63,078 nucleotides of DNA from positions 1-63,078 of the forward strand of contig NZ_RHHR01000033.1 of assembly GCF_003710915.1 (NCBI RefSeq), in the 5' to 3' direction. The notes beneath the pieces were generated by a model. It did not search any database. It saw nothing but the letters and a program-made list of their open reading frames with translations, and was not told the origin of the DNA. The translations under genes and the position numbers were made by a program. The stretch comes from Brevibacillus invocatus. GTDB lineage: Bacteria; Bacillota; Bacilli; Brevibacillales; Brevibacillaceae. Below are positions 9,592-18,916 of the stretch, in pieces (positions within the stretch are counted from its first letter, which is position 1; the number at the start of each line of letters is the position of its first letter).

Positions 9592-9987
9592 TTATGTGAG
9601 ATTAAACACGCCCAGCGTATTCAGCCGTTCCTTTTCCTGCTTGATGACGTCTTCCAGCTTAATATCTGTGATATTGCACAGGGCAGTCAGATAAAAAAGG
9701 TTTTTTCCCAGCTCTGCGGTGACGACATCGCGGCAGTGTTCGCACAATGGACCCGAAAAATGAGTGTCGAGATGATTTTTGTTTTCCTCCAGATTTTTGC
9801 TGGCGTCATACGTTTGTTTTTTGGCTACCACCTCAACACAGCCGCATTCGGTGATGGCTTTTGTCAGTGAACGATTGATGCGAGAAGCTGTTTCCTGCAC
9901 TTTTGACATGACATCCAGAACGCTGCGATGTCTGATTAAAAGTTCCGATACCTGTGTTTGAAAATCGTCGATGTTGCGAGTGTCCAT
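9592..9987 (-). CDS. uncharacterised Cys-containing helical protein, MazG-like C-terminus
   Basis: A 131-residue soluble, mostly helical protein. Cysteines are spaced as a likely zinc site: C48-x-C50 and C82-x2-C85, plus C104. The C-terminal half (ELGKNLFYLTALCN then LEDVIKQEKERL) resembles the last helices of MazG-like pyrophosphohydrolases, but the EExxD metal pattern is not complete, so enzymatic activity is doubtful. The start at 9987 is chosen because AGAGGTGA lies 7 bases upstream of the ATG on the minus strand; an upstream in-frame ATG at 10026 lacks this. It is the only minus-strand gene in the first 37 kb. I recall similar proteins annotated as a domain of unknown function in Bacillales but cannot verify the number. 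Confidence 0.85.
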   Translation of the reverse strand: MDTRNIDDFQTQVSELLIRHRSVLDVMSKVQETASRINRSLTKAITECGCVEVVAKKQTYDASKNLEENKNHLDTHFSGPLCEHCRDVVTAELGKNLFYLTALCNITDIKLEDVIKQEKERLNTLGVFNLT

Positions 9988-10149
9988 ACGGTTCACCTCT
10001 ACTTTAGGCTGTACTGTTCGTCGCAATTTTCAAGCCAATCGCTATTGCCATTATAAGAAGGGTTTCGGCTCGCTGTCAATTTGTGCAAAAGGAAAACACC
10101 AGTTCGATGTTGACGTTTGTTTGATAATTATGTTAAAATTTTTGGCTAT

Positions 10150-10179
10150 TTGACATGATAAAATGAATTTTGCTATAGT
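10150..10179 (+). promoter_or_regulatory. sigma-A promoter of the yacL-isp-gltX cluster
   Basis: Perfect -35 TTGACA (10150-10155), 18-base spacer, -10 TATAGT (10174-10179). A second candidate 40 bases upstream has TTGACG (10110-10115) and TAAAAT (10134-10139). The first gene starts at 10240 after AAGGAGGTGA. Confidence 0.8.
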
Positions 10180-10239
10180 GAGGGAAATAGGGTTTTACTT
10201 GTAAGCTTCTGTCAATATTAATAACAAGGAGGTGAAGGC

Positions 10240-11328
10240 ATGGTACGCCGCATAGGAAAAATCTTTTTCGTTTTGGTTGGCGGTGGTTTGGGGTACCAGT
10301 ATGGCCCAGATCTGTATAATTTGCTAGATCCATTATTGAAATTTGGAGTTGTCAGTGGGACGTCTTACATTGGTGCGGTGCTCGGTGCCATCTTGTTCTT
10401 CTTTTTAGCGAATTGGCTGTTGGATTATATTCTGAAGGTCATCCGTTGGGGAGAAGAGACACTCGTCAAAATGCCGATTGTCGATGTCATGTTCGGAGCG
10501 ATGGGGTTGATTAGTGGTCTTATTGTTGCATTTTTATTATTCCTGCCCATCAGTAAAATTCCGATACCGGTAATAGGTGACTTGTTGCCGCTGGTTGTAT
10601 CTGGTCTGCTTGGCTATTTGGGGTTCCAGGTAGGATTCCGCAAGCGAGACGAGATCATGTCTGTCTTTTCGATTGGTCGCAAGGATAAGAAAAAAGAGGC
10701 TGCTGGAACCACTACCAATGTGGAAAACAAAATCCTGGATACGAGTGTGATTATCGACGGTCGTATCGCCGATATTTGCCGCACAGGATTTTTGGAAGGA
10801 AGCCTGATCATCCCGGGATTTGTGCTGGAAGAATTGCAGCACATTGCAGATTCGTCTGACGTGTTGAAACGAAACCGTGGAAGACGTGGACTGGATATTC
10901 TCAACAAGATTCAAAAAGAGATGAAAGTGAAGGTCCAGATCTGGGAAGGCGATTTTGAAGAAGTGTCCGAAGTGGACAGCAAGCTGATCAAGCTGGCAAA
11001 AGTAATTAACGGTAAAGTGGTGACCAACGACTTTAACCTGAATAAGGTTTGTGAATTGCAAGGAGTCCCTGTTCTGAACATCAACGACCTGGCGAATGCG
11101 GTAAAGCCCGTAGTCTTGCCAGGTGAGGAAATGAACGTACAGGTGATCAAGGATGGAAAAGAGCACGGTCAGGGTGTCGCGTATCTGGACGACGGTACGA
11201 TGATTGTAGTCGAAGGTGGCCGCGAATACATCGGCAACGACGTAGATGTCCTGGTTACGAGCGTGTTGCAAACGTCGGCAGGACGCATGATTTTTGCCAA
11301 ACCAAAGCTCTTGGAAAAAGCATTGTAG
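10240..11328 (+). CDS. yacL: YacL-type membrane protein with PIN and TRAM domains
   Basis: A 362-residue protein: about four N-terminal membrane helices (~1-135), a basic linker, a PIN nuclease-fold domain (acidic site starts at ILDTSVIIDGRI, ~165-176, with further acids near FVLEELQ and VVTNDFN), and a C-terminal TRAM RNA-binding domain (GQGVAYLDDGTMIVVEGG). Predicted to be a membrane-tethered RNA-processing or RNA-binding protein; the biological role is not established. Length matches B. subtilis YacL and the position before ispD is conserved. Strong RBS AAGGAGGTGA. Confidence 0.93.
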   Translation: MVRRIGKIFFVLVGGGLGYQYGPDLYNLLDPLLKFGVVSGTSYIGAVLGAILFFFLANWLLDYILKVIRWGEETLVKMPIVDVMFGAMGLISGLIVAFLLFLPISKIPIPVIGDLLPLVVSGLLGYLGFQVGFRKRDEIMSVFSIGRKDKKKEAAGTTTNVENKILDTSVIIDGRIADICRTGFLEGSLIIPGFVLEELQHIADSSDVLKRNRGRRGLDILNKIQKEMKVKVQIWEGDFEEVSEVDSKLIKLAKVINGKVVTNDFNLNKVCELQGVPVLNINDLANAVKPVVLPGEEMNVQVIKDGKEHGQGVAYLDDGTMIVVEGGREYIGNDVDVLVTSVLQTSAGRMIFAKPKLLEKAL

Positions 11329-11353
11329 AGATTTGCGGGAGAGGGAATGGATT

Positions 11354-12037
11354 GTGACGACAGGGGTTGTGATTGTAGCTGCCGGTTCTGGCAAGCGCAT
11401 GGGCGGTCAACGAAACAAGCTGTGGCTGCCATTGGCGGGAGAACCGATATTGGCCCATACAGTACGAGTATTTGCATCTCATCCGGAGATTCAGGAAATC
11501 GTGCTGGTCGTAAGTGAGCAGGATCATGCAGATGTTCGCGCTTGGCTAGCTGAACAGAACATCCAGCTGACGGTAGTGCTGGGTGGTGCCGAGCGACAGG
11601 ACAGTGTGCGCAATGGTTTGGACGCACTTACGAACAGTGCCTATGTACTCGTACATGACGCTGCTCGTCCCTTCGTTACCCCGGCTCAGATCAGTCAGAT
11701 GATCAAACAGGTTCAGCGGGATCAAGCGACGATCCTGGCAGTTCCTGTCAAGGATACGATAAAAGTGGTGGGGGAGACAGGTGTGGTAGAGTCTACTCCG
11801 GCACGGGAAAGCTTGTGGGCGGTCCAAACCCCACAAGCTTTTCGTATGTCCTTGTTGAAAGAAGCTCATCGGGCTGCCTGGCAGGCGGGTAGCATGGGTA
11901 CGGATGACGCGATGCTGGTAGAGTGGTTAGGGTATCCGGTTACTGTAGTGCTGGGAAGTTATGAAAACATAAAGATAACGACGCCTGACGATCTGTTGTT
12001 GGGTGAGGAGATTTTGCGCAAAAGAAAGGGAGAGTAG
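11354..12037 (+). CDS. ispD: IspD, 2-C-methyl-D-erythritol 4-phosphate cytidylyltransferase
   Basis: A 227-residue enzyme joining CTP and MEP in the non-mevalonate isoprenoid pathway. The nucleotide-binding signature AAGSGKRMG with the following conserved Lys starts the protein, and VHDAARPF and the C-terminal ITTPDDL motifs are present. I chose GTG at 11354, preceded by GAGAGGGA at 7 bases, because the Rossmann-like fold begins directly there; a longer reading from 11294 would overlap yacL and add no conserved residues. Cotranscribed with ispF, 3 bases downstream. Confidence 0.94.
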   Translation: MTTGVVIVAAGSGKRMGGQRNKLWLPLAGEPILAHTVRVFASHPEIQEIVLVVSEQDHADVRAWLAEQNIQLTVVLGGAERQDSVRNGLDALTNSAYVLVHDAARPFVTPAQISQMIKQVQRDQATILAVPVKDTIKVVGETGVVESTPARESLWAVQTPQAFRMSLLKEAHRAAWQAGSMGTDDAMLVEWLGYPVTVVLGSYENIKITTPDDLLLGEEILRKRKGE

Positions 12038-12040
12038 AAA

Positions 12041-12514
12041 ATGCGGATTGGACAAGGTTTTGATGTGCATCAATTGGTTGAGGGGCGTCCTTGCATCATC
12101 GGAGGCATTACCATTCCTTACGAAAAAGGTTTATTGGGTCACTCAGATGCCGATGTTCTGCTTCATGCGATCACAGATGCCATTCTCGGGGCGATTGGCG
12201 AGGGGGATATTGGACGTCATTTTCCCGATACTGATGCAGCGTACAAGGATGCAGATAGTGTCAAGCTGCTGGAGCACGTATGGGCTATGGTCAAAGATCG
12301 AGGATATCGACTCGGTAATCTCGATGCAACGATTATTGCACAAGCACCCAAAATGGCTCCCTACATTCCTCAAATGCAGGAATTGATTGCACGTGTTTTG
12401 GAGGCAGAAGAGCTTTCCCAAGTAAATGTAAAGGCAACAACGACGGAAAAGCTTGGTTTTCCAGGTCGTGGAGAGGGAATCGCTGCGCAGGCTGCATGCT
12501 TGCTTGTCAAGTAG
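12041..12514 (+). CDS. ispF: IspF, 2-C-methyl-D-erythritol 2,4-cyclodiphosphate synthase
   Basis: A 157-residue trimeric enzyme acting two steps after IspD. Zinc ligands D8 and H10 lie in GFDVH, the third histidine in [10 protein letters not shown], and the C-terminal [10 protein letters not shown] loop that binds CDP is intact. Length is typical. RBS GGGAGA is in the end of ispD, 3 bases away, so translation is likely coupled. The pair supplies isopentenyl units for undecaprenyl phosphate and quinones. Confidence 0.97.
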   Translation: MRIGQGFDVHQLVEGRPCIIGGITIPYEKGLLGHSDADVLLHAITDAILGAIGEGDIGRHFPDTDAAYKDADSVKLLEHVWAMVKDRGYRLGNLDATIIAQAPKMAPYIPQMQELIARVLEAEELSQVNVKATTTEKLGFPGRGEGIAAQAACLLVK

Positions 12515-12594
12515 AAGGGCAAGGTGTAACATAAAACGTTAGAAACGTTTATTACGATATTCAGCCTTTTACACTCATAAGGATGGTGCTACCC

Positions 12595-14061
12595 ATGGCG
12601 AAAGAAATTCGCACGCGTTATGCTCCCAGTCCAACTGGGCATTTACATATTGGTGGTGCGAGAACTGCGCTTTTCAACTATTTGTTTGCCAAACATCACG
12701 GCGGTTCCTTTATCGTACGGATTGAGGATACGGACCAAACCCGCAACAAGGAAAACGCAGACGAAGAGCAGATGAAAAATTTGAAGTGGCTGGGTGTTGA
12801 GTGGGAAGAAGGTACCGATGTAGGGGGAGATTATGCTCCTTACCGTCAGACTGAGCGCCTGGACATCTATCGCAAGTATATTGATCAATTGCTCGCAGAA
12901 GGGAAAGCCTATTACTGCTACGCTACCAAAGAAGAACTGGATGCTGAGCGCGAAGAGCAGCTCGCACGTGGCGAAACACCGCGTATCCTGGAAAAGCATC
13001 GTCATGTTACAGACGAGCAGCGTGCCCAATACGAAGCAGAGGGACGTGTTCCGTCTATTCACTTCCTCGTGCATGACAATCGCGAATACGTTGTCGATGA
13101 TATGATTCGTGGACAAGTTACCTTCAATTCCAGTGAAATGGGCGACTTTGTCATCTGTCGTCCTGACGGTATTCCTACCTATAACTTTGCGGTTGTGATT
13201 GACGATTACCTGATGAAAATCAGTCACGTCATCCGCGGTGAAGAGCATCTGTCCAACACGCCGAGACAGTTGATGATCTATGAAGCGTTTGGCTGGGAAG
13301 CACCTCGCTTTGCTCACTTGGCGCTGATTCTGAATACAGAAGGCAAAAAGATGTCTAAACGCGACGAGAGCATCATCCAGTTTATCGAGCAGTACCGTGA
13401 GCTCGGATTCTTGCCGGAAGCGATCGTCAACTTCCTCGTCCTGCTCGGTTGGTCGCCAGGCGGAGAAGAAGAGATTTTCTTGAAGGATGATCTGATCAAG
13501 CTCTTCTCGATGGACCGTGTCAATAAATCGCCTGCGGTTTTTGATTCGACCAAAATGAACTGGATGAACAACTACTATCTGAAACGTCAGCCGTTGGACA
13601 CCATTACCGATATGTGTATTCCTCATTTGCAAAAAGCTGGTTTCATCGAAGAGGTTTTGTCCAGCGAGAAACGCGCATGGGTACGCAGCATTGTTGCCTT
13701 GTATCAGGAGCAAATGTCATACTGTGCTCAAATCGTTCCGTTGGCGGCTCTTTTCTTCCTCGACGAAGTGGTGTACGATGAAGAGGCTAGAGCTGTTTTG
13801 AAAGAAGAGCAGCTGTCAGCAGTTCTGACCTCTTTTGCGAAACACCTGTCGGCAAATGGCGAATATAATGTAGATATTATCAAGGCTGTGCTGAAAGAAG
13901 TGCAGAAGGAAACGGGCTTTAAAGGTAAAGCGTTGTTTATGCCAGTTCGTGTGGCGGCTACCGGCCAGGCACATGGACGCGATTTGGCGGAAACGCTATT
14001 CCTGCTCGGTCGTGACAAAGTGCTGGCGCGCACGAACCATGTTTTGGCACACGGGGAGTAA
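12595..14061 (+). CDS. gltX: GltX, glutamyl-tRNA synthetase
   Basis: A 488-residue class I synthetase. The HIGH motif reads HIGG in PSPTGHLHIGGART and the KMSKS motif reads KMSKR. Like other Bacillales it is probably non-discriminating, charging tRNA-Gln too for later amidation (established for B. subtilis, inferred here). I chose ATG 12595 (MAKEIRTRYAPSPTG) rather than ATG 12583, which lies inside the AAGGATGG ribosome site. It follows ispF and precedes the T-box of cysE-cysS. Confidence 0.96.
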   Translation: MAKEIRTRYAPSPTGHLHIGGARTALFNYLFAKHHGGSFIVRIEDTDQTRNKENADEEQMKNLKWLGVEWEEGTDVGGDYAPYRQTERLDIYRKYIDQLLAEGKAYYCYATKEELDAEREEQLARGETPRILEKHRHVTDEQRAQYEAEGRVPSIHFLVHDNREYVVDDMIRGQVTFNSSEMGDFVICRPDGIPTYNFAVVIDDYLMKISHVIRGEEHLSNTPRQLMIYEAFGWEAPRFAHLALILNTEGKKMSKRDESIIQFIEQYRELGFLPEAIVNFLVLLGWSPGGEEEIFLKDDLIKLFSMDRVNKSPAVFDSTKMNWMNNYYLKRQPLDTITDMCIPHLQKAGFIEEVLSSEKRAWVRSIVALYQEQMSYCAQIVPLAALFFLDEVVYDEEARAVLKEEQLSAVLTSFAKHLSANGEYNVDIIKAVLKEVQKETGFKGKALFMPVRVAATGQAHGRDLAETLFLLGRDKVLARTNHVLAHGE

Positions 14062-14094
14062 TCCCAGCGTTATTCCATATATTGAATACGACGC

Positions 14095-14366
14095 GATGAT
14101 CAGGAGAAGTACAGGAGATGATACGTCCACAGAGAGGATGGGTAGGTGAGAGCCATCCACGTACGCTGTCTGGAAATGCCCCTGAGAGCAATGAACGGAA
14201 CGCACCGGATCGCAAGCCCGATCTGTGTGCAAGTATGTGGCATCGGCTTCCCGCCGTTACCGGGATTGGAGCGAGATTGTCCTGGTGGCGATCTAAGCAG
14301 AGTGGAACCGCGGTAAATGAACCGTCTCTGTCCCTTCTTTATGAAGGAGGCAGAGGCGGTTTTTTG
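14095..14366 (+). promoter_or_regulatory. T-box riboswitch (tRNA-Cys) controlling cysE-cysS
   Basis: The conserved T-box sequence AGAGTGGAACCGCGGT (14299-14314) is followed by a terminator whose 10-bp outer stem ACCGTCTCTG/CAGAGGCGGT (14321-14330 with 14351-14360) ends in a T-run. The 5' half has the stem I GA-rich segments, and a TGC triplet at 14177-14179 in GGAAATGCCCCTGA fits a cysteine specifier. Uncharged tRNA-Cys should stabilise the antiterminator and let transcription enter cysE and cysS. The upstream boundary and the specifier are inferred. Confidence 0.9.
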
Positions 14367-14398
14367 GTTTATGAACATCACGTAGGAGGTGGAGACCT

Positions 14399-15064
14399 AT
14401 GTTTGCCCAGATGAAAGAAGACATTCAAGCAGTATTCGAACGAGATCCGGCAGCCCGCAGCACACTGGAGGTCGTCTTAACCTACTCAGGCTTGCACGCC
14501 ATCTGGGGACACCGGATTGCGCACAAGTTTTGGAAGGCAGGCTGGTGTACTCTGGCGCGCGCTGTTTCTCAGTTCACCCGCTTTTTGACGGGTATTGAGA
14601 TTCATCCGGGCGCGCGTATCGGAAAAGGCTTGTTTATTGACCATGGAACAGGTGTTGTCATCGGAGAGACGTGTGAGATCGGTGACAATGTGACGATTTA
14701 TCAAGGCGTTACGCTTGGAGGAACCGGGAAGGAAAAAGGAAAGCGGCATCCGACGATCGGCAATGACGTCATTATCGCAACCGGGGCAAAAGTATTGGGC
14801 TCCTTCAAAATTGGCGATAATTCAAAGATCGGTGCAGGCGCGGTCGTCTTGCAGGAGGTTCCGCCCAATTCCACGGTAGTAGGCATCAAAGGTCGCATCG
14901 TCATTCAGGACGGAAAAAGAGTGAAATGCGATCTCGATCATGTGAATGTGCCTGACCCTGTTGCTGATACGCTTCGGCAGATGCAGAAGGAAATAGAAGG
15001 CTTGCGCAAGGAATTGGATCTTTTGAGGGAGGATAAAAAGAAGAATGAGCATTCAATTCACTAA
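14399..15064 (+). CDS. cysE: CysE, serine O-acetyltransferase
   Basis: A 221-residue enzyme making O-acetylserine from serine and acetyl-CoA, the first committed step of cysteine synthesis. An N-terminal helical part leads into left-handed beta-helix hexapeptide repeats ([44 protein letters not shown]). The C-terminus is charged and coiled. It lies directly behind the T-box terminator, so it is turned on when charged tRNA-Cys is low. Its end overlaps cysS by 20 bases. Confidence 0.96.
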   Translation: MFAQMKEDIQAVFERDPAARSTLEVVLTYSGLHAIWGHRIAHKFWKAGWCTLARAVSQFTRFLTGIEIHPGARIGKGLFIDHGTGVVIGETCEIGDNVTIYQGVTLGGTGKEKGKRHPTIGNDVIIATGAKVLGSFKIGDNSKIGAGAVVLQEVPPNSTVVGIKGRIVIQDGKRVKCDLDHVNVPDPVADTLRQMQKEIEGLRKELDLLREDKKKNEHSIH

Positions 15065-16451
15065 TACGATGACCCGACGGAAGGAAGAGTTCATACCGCT
15101 GGAGCCTGGCAAGGTAAAGATGTACGTGTGTGGTCCGACGGTTTACAACTATATTCACATCGGGAATTCCCGTCCGGCTATTACATTTGATACGTTGCGC
15201 CGCTATCTCAAATACCGCGGCTATGAAGTCACCTTTGTACAAAACATTACTGATGTCGATGACAAGCTGATTCGCGTAGCCAACGAGGAAGGTGTGACCG
15301 TCAAGGAGGTAGCTGATCGGTACACAGATGCCTTTAATCAGGATTTGCACAATATGAACATCTTGCCTCCTGATATCCAGCCGCGTGTCATGCAGACGAT
15401 TCCGGAGATCATTGAATTTATTGAGGGCTTGATTGAAAAAGGATTTGCCTATGAAAGCGAAGGTGACGTGTATTTCCGTACCGGCCGATTTGGCGACTAC
15501 GGAAAGCTCTCTCATCAGCCGCTGGATGACTTGCAGGCGGGAGCGCGGGTAGAAATCAACGAGAAGAAAGAGCATCCTCTCGATTTTGCCTTGTGGAAAG
15601 CAGCCAAGGACAAGGAAGTAAGCTGGAGCAGTCCTTGGGGAGATGGCCGTCCGGGATGGCACATCGAGTGCTCGGCGATGGCATTGAAATTCCTGGGAGA
15701 GCAGATCGACATTCACGCTGGCGGTACCGATCTGGTATTCCCGCATCATGAAAATGAGATCGCGCAATCAGAATGCTATACAGGTAAAGTATTCGCACGC
15801 TATTGGCTGCATAATGGCATGCTTAACATCAACAATGAAAAGATGTCCAAATCCCTGGGCAACTTCGTACTGGCTCGCGATCTGATTCAGCAATTTGGCG
15901 GGCAGCTGATTCGATTCTTCATGCTGCAAGGACATTACCGCAACCCGATCAATTTCAGCGATGAGCTGCTGGAGCAAGCAGCCAACAGTTTAGAACGAAT
16001 GAAAACAGCCTATCATAATCTGGGGCATCGTTTGGAGACTGCGCGTGAAGTAGAGCCGAACGGCCAGGCTGAGCAGCAAGCACAGATCATCAGCGACCTG
16101 CGGAATCGTTTTATCAAGGAAATGGATGACGATTTGAATACCGCGAATGCGATTACGGTTCTGTTTGAAGTGGTGAAGGAAGCAAATCAATATATGACTT
16201 CTCAAAACGTTGGCGTACAAGAAATTCGCGCCTACAAGGAATTGCTGCTGGAGCTGACTGACGTCCTTGGGCTTATTCTCGAGCAAGAAGAGGAATTGCT
16301 GGACAGCGACATTGACGCATTGATTGTAGAGCGGACCGAAGCGCGGGCATCGCGAAATTTTGCTCGTGCTGATGAGATCCGCGACCTGCTCGCGGCAAAA
16401 GGGATTGTGCTGGAAGACACGCCACAGGGTGTGCGCTGGCGCCGGAAGTAA
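15045..16451 (+). CDS. cysS: CysS, cysteinyl-tRNA synthetase
   Basis: A 468-residue class I synthetase. HIGH-type motif HIGN ([14 protein letters not shown]), zinc ligands in [16 protein letters not shown] and the FPHHENE segment, and KMSKS in KMSKSLGNF are all intact. The start ATG 15045 overlaps the end of cysE and has GGGAGGA inside cysE, suggesting coupled translation. Sharing one T-box with cysE links cysteine supply to tRNA-Cys charging, the same logic as in B. subtilis. Confidence 0.97.
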   Translation: MSIQFTNTMTRRKEEFIPLEPGKVKMYVCGPTVYNYIHIGNSRPAITFDTLRRYLKYRGYEVTFVQNITDVDDKLIRVANEEGVTVKEVADRYTDAFNQDLHNMNILPPDIQPRVMQTIPEIIEFIEGLIEKGFAYESEGDVYFRTGRFGDYGKLSHQPLDDLQAGARVEINEKKEHPLDFALWKAAKDKEVSWSSPWGDGRPGWHIECSAMALKFLGEQIDIHAGGTDLVFPHHENEIAQSECYTGKVFARYWLHNGMLNINNEKMSKSLGNFVLARDLIQQFGGQLIRFFMLQGHYRNPINFSDELLEQAANSLERMKTAYHNLGHRLETAREVEPNGQAEQQAQIISDLRNRFIKEMDDDLNTANAITVLFEVVKEANQYMTSQNVGVQEIRAYKELLLELTDVLGLILEQEEELLDSDIDALIVERTEARASRNFARADEIRDLLAAKGIVLEDTPQGVRWRRK

Positions 16452-16466
16452 GGAGCTAAAGAACTG

Positions 16467-16880
16467 ATGCAAAAAGAAGAATTAACCCGTGACCCCAATC
16501 AAACCAATCCACTCGTGCTCGCCTTTTTGGGTGATGCTACGTATGCGCATTGTGTCAGGTACCATTTGATCGCCAGGGGGCTGGTAAAACCAAACCAGCT
16601 CCACAAAACGGCGAATCGCTATGTATCCGCAAAAGCCCAAGCCAATATCCTGCTGACGCTTTTGCCTGATTTGCCAGAGGATGAGGTCAACATCGTCAAG
16701 CGCGGGCGCAATGCCAAATCAGGCTCCACGGCAAAAAATGCAGATATTATCGACTATCGTCACGCGACTGCATTCGAGGCATTGATCGGGTACCTGTATT
16801 TGAATGGAAAAGAAGAGCGGATCGCAGAAATCATGCAGCAGGCATTTGCCATTGTGGAAGGAGACACGGAACATGAGTGA
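16467..16880 (+). CDS. mrnC: Mini-ribonuclease 3 (Mini-III)
   Basis: A 137-residue RNase III catalytic domain without a double-stranded-RNA-binding domain. The signature LAFLGDATYAHCVR and the downstream AFEALIGYLYL with the catalytic glutamate are present. In B. subtilis this dimer matures the ends of 23S rRNA, which fits a window bounded by rrn operons. RBS AAGGAGC, 15 bases after cysS. Overlaps rlmB by 8 bases. Confidence 0.95.
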   Translation: MQKEELTRDPNQTNPLVLAFLGDATYAHCVRYHLIARGLVKPNQLHKTANRYVSAKAQANILLTLLPDLPEDEVNIVKRGRNAKSGSTAKNADIIDYRHATAFEALIGYLYLNGKEERIAEIMQQAFAIVEGDTEHE

Positions 16881-17628
16881 AGATTGGATTGTCGGGAAAA
16901 ACCCGGTGATTGAGGCCTTGCGATCGGGGCGAACGATCAATAAAATCTGGATTGCGGAAGGAACTAACAAAAATTTGATGGGTCCCATCTTTGCGTTGGC
17001 AAAGGATCAGGGTGTAATCGTAACGACAGCCAACCGTAAAAAGCTGGACACGTTGAGCTCGACGGACAATCACCAGGGCGTGATTGCATCTGTAGCAGCC
17101 TATGATTATGTAGAGGTAGACGACATCCTGCGACGTGCAGAGGAGAAGAATGAAGTGCCTTTTATCCTCTTGCTGGATGAACTGGAGGACCCTCATAACC
17201 TGGGCTCCATTCTGCGTACAGCAGATGCAGTAGGCGTACATGGGGTGGTCATCCCGAAGCGGCGTTCTGTAAGCCTGACTGCGACCGTAGCCAAGGCATC
17301 GGCAGGCGCGATCAACTACGTGCCTGTCGCTCGTGTGACCAATCTCGTCCGTACGATGGAGGAGCTGAAGGAGCGCGGAGTCTGGATCGCAGGTACGGAT
17401 GCCAGCGCCAAGCAAGATTTTCGACAAGGCGACTTTACCATGCCGCTTGCCGTAGTCATCGGCAGTGAAGGCAAGGGAATCAGCCGATTGGTTCGCGAAA
17501 ACTGCGATTTTCTTTTCAGTCTGCCGATGGCTGGCAACGTCACCTCATTGAATGCTTCTGTTGCTGCCGCCCTGTTGATGTATGAGGTATATCGTTCCCG
17601 ATGTCCGCTACCGACTCGGGTGAAGTGA
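16873..17628 (+). CDS. rlmB: RlmB-family 23S rRNA 2'-O-methyltransferase
   Basis: A 251-residue SPOUT (TrmH-type) methyltransferase, predicted to methylate a guanosine ribose in 23S rRNA. It has an N-terminal substrate-binding domain (VGKNPVIEALRSG) and knotted SPOUT motifs: DPHNLGSILRTADA, VIGSEGKGISRLV and LPMAGNVTSLNASVAAALL. I chose ATG 16873, preceded by AAGGAGA, because family proteins begin near that point; a longer in-frame reading from 16804 lies inside mrnC. Confidence 0.93.
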   Translation: MSEDWIVGKNPVIEALRSGRTINKIWIAEGTNKNLMGPIFALAKDQGVIVTTANRKKLDTLSSTDNHQGVIASVAAYDYVEVDDILRRAEEKNEVPFILLLDELEDPHNLGSILRTADAVGVHGVVIPKRRSVSLTATVAKASAGAINYVPVARVTNLVRTMEELKERGVWIAGTDASAKQDFRQGDFTMPLAVVIGSEGKGISRLVRENCDFLFSLPMAGNVTSLNASVAAALLMYEVYRSRCPLPTRVK

Positions 17629-17629
17629 T

Positions 17630-18154
17630 ATGGCCAAACGGAAAGCCAAGCAACTGCTGATCGTGGACGGTTACAATATCATCGGTGCCTGGCCAGACTT
17701 GCGCGCGCTGAAAGACCAGGATCGCATGGATGAGGCGCGCGACATGTTGATTTCCAAAATGGCGGAGTACCAGAGCTACACAGGTACGAAGGTCATGATT
17801 GTTTTTGATGCCTACAATGTACCTGGACCGGGTCGCCAGATCGAGGATTACCAGGTTGAAGTATACTTTACGAAGAAAAAAGAAACTGCGGATGAAAAAA
17901 TTGAGCAGATTGTTTCCCAATATCAACAGAAAAATCGACAAATTTACGTAGCTACTTCTGACTATACTTCCCAGCGTGTTATTTTTGGACAAGGTGCCTT
18001 GCGTAAATCTGCACGGGAGTTGTTGCTTGACATGGAAAATGCGGGCAAGGAGATCAAGCAGCAAGTCGAAAAAACACACGAGGAACGTTTCTCGAAGCGC
18101 ATTTCACTGGATGATGAAATAGCGAAAATATTCGAAAAATGGCGAAGGGAATAA
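17630..18154 (+). CDS. rae1: Rae1/YacP, NYN-domain endoribonuclease
   Basis: A 174-residue PIN-like NYN-domain nuclease. B. subtilis Rae1 enters the ribosomal A site and cuts translated mRNAs. The acidic site begins in LLIVDGYNIIGAW (D and N conserved) and continues in MIVFDAYNV, with further acidic positions near ADEKIEQIV and YVATSDY. The C-terminus is a charged helix. It starts 1 base after rlmB; the preceding bases give only a weak RBS, so coupling is likely. Confidence 0.92.
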   Translation: MAKRKAKQLLIVDGYNIIGAWPDLRALKDQDRMDEARDMLISKMAEYQSYTGTKVMIVFDAYNVPGPGRQIEDYQVEVYFTKKKETADEKIEQIVSQYQQKNRQIYVATSDYTSQRVIFGQGALRKSARELLLDMENAGKEIKQQVEKTHEERFSKRISLDDEIAKIFEKWRRE

Positions 18155-18165
18155 CCTGGATTTGG

Positions 18166-18195
18166 TTGACGCTTTTTTACGGCATCATGTATAAT
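18166..18195 (+). promoter_or_regulatory. sigma-A promoter of sigH
   Basis: -35 TTGACG (18166-18171), 18-base spacer, perfect -10 TATAAT (18190-18195). B. subtilis sigH likewise has a sigma-A promoter in this gap, repressed by AbrB; AbrB binding cannot be read from sequence. Confidence 0.85.
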
Positions 18196-18234
18196 AGCGT
18201 CATCTATGGAGAACGGCTGGCGGAGGGATCGAGA

Positions 18235-18885
18235 GTGATTGTTGACCTCAAGGAGTTGAAGCATGCCCAATATGAGCTATTGACCGACGAAGAGGTAGTC
18301 GATCTCGTTCGCGATGATGACACCGAAGCATTGGAGTACTTGATCAACAAGTACAAGAACTTCGTCCGTGCCAAGGCCAGATCCTATTTTCTTATTGGGG
18401 CTGACCGCGAAGATATTGTGCAGGAAGGCATGATTGGGCTGTACAAATCCATTCGCGACTTCCGCGGGGATAAACTGACATCGTTCAAGGCTTTTGCTGA
18501 GCTTTGCATTACTCGTCAGATCATTACGGCAATCAAGACGGCTACCCGACAAAAGCATATTCCCCTCAACTCCTACGTGTCTCTGGACAAGCCCATTTAC
18601 GACGAGGACTCTGACCGCACATTGCTGGATGTGATCTGCGGAACCAAGGTGACCGATCCGGAAGAGCTGTTCATCAATCGTGAAGAGTTTGACGACATTG
18701 AGGGCAAGATGAGTGAGATCCTGAGTGATCTGGAACGGCAAGTACTGATGCTTTATTTGGATGGGCGATCCTATCAGCAGATTGCCGTCGAGCTAAAGCG
18801 TCACGTCAAATCGATCGACAATGCGCTCCAGCGCGTGAAGCGAAAATTAGAGCGTTACCTGGAAGGAAGAGAGATTCATCTGTAA
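18235..18885 (+). CDS. sigH: SigH (Spo0H), transition-state and early sporulation sigma factor
   Basis: A 216-residue sigma-70-family factor that directs genes for sporulation entry and competence. Region 2 (LINKYKNFVRAKARSYF then GADREDIVQEGMIGLYKS) is nearly identical to B. subtilis SigH, and region 4 ends in ELKRHVKSIDNALQRVKRKL. The start is GTG at 18235, placed 7 bases after GGAGGG; an upstream reading from 18139 would run through the promoter and is excluded. Followed by a strong terminator. Confidence 0.96.
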   Translation: MIVDLKELKHAQYELLTDEEVVDLVRDDDTEALEYLINKYKNFVRAKARSYFLIGADREDIVQEGMIGLYKSIRDFRGDKLTSFKAFAELCITRQIITAIKTATRQKHIPLNSYVSLDKPIYDEDSDRTLLDVICGTKVTDPEELFINREEFDDIEGKMSEILSDLERQVLMLYLDGRSYQQIAVELKRHVKSIDNALQRVKRKLERYLEGREIHL

Positions 18886-18912
18886 AACAGAGAATCTCTT
18901 TTTTTTTTTTTT
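18870..18912 (+). terminator. terminator of sigH
   Basis: AGAGATTC (18870-18877) pairs with GAATCTCT (18892-18899), with an inner TCTGT/ACAGA stem, then ~14 T. The stem includes the sigH stop codon. Confidence 0.92.
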
Positions 18913-18916
18913 CTGT

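Noticed and set aside
14118..14414. 98-codon frame in the gltX-cysE gap
   Set aside because: Coincides with the T-box riboswitch and its terminator, which explain the sequence.
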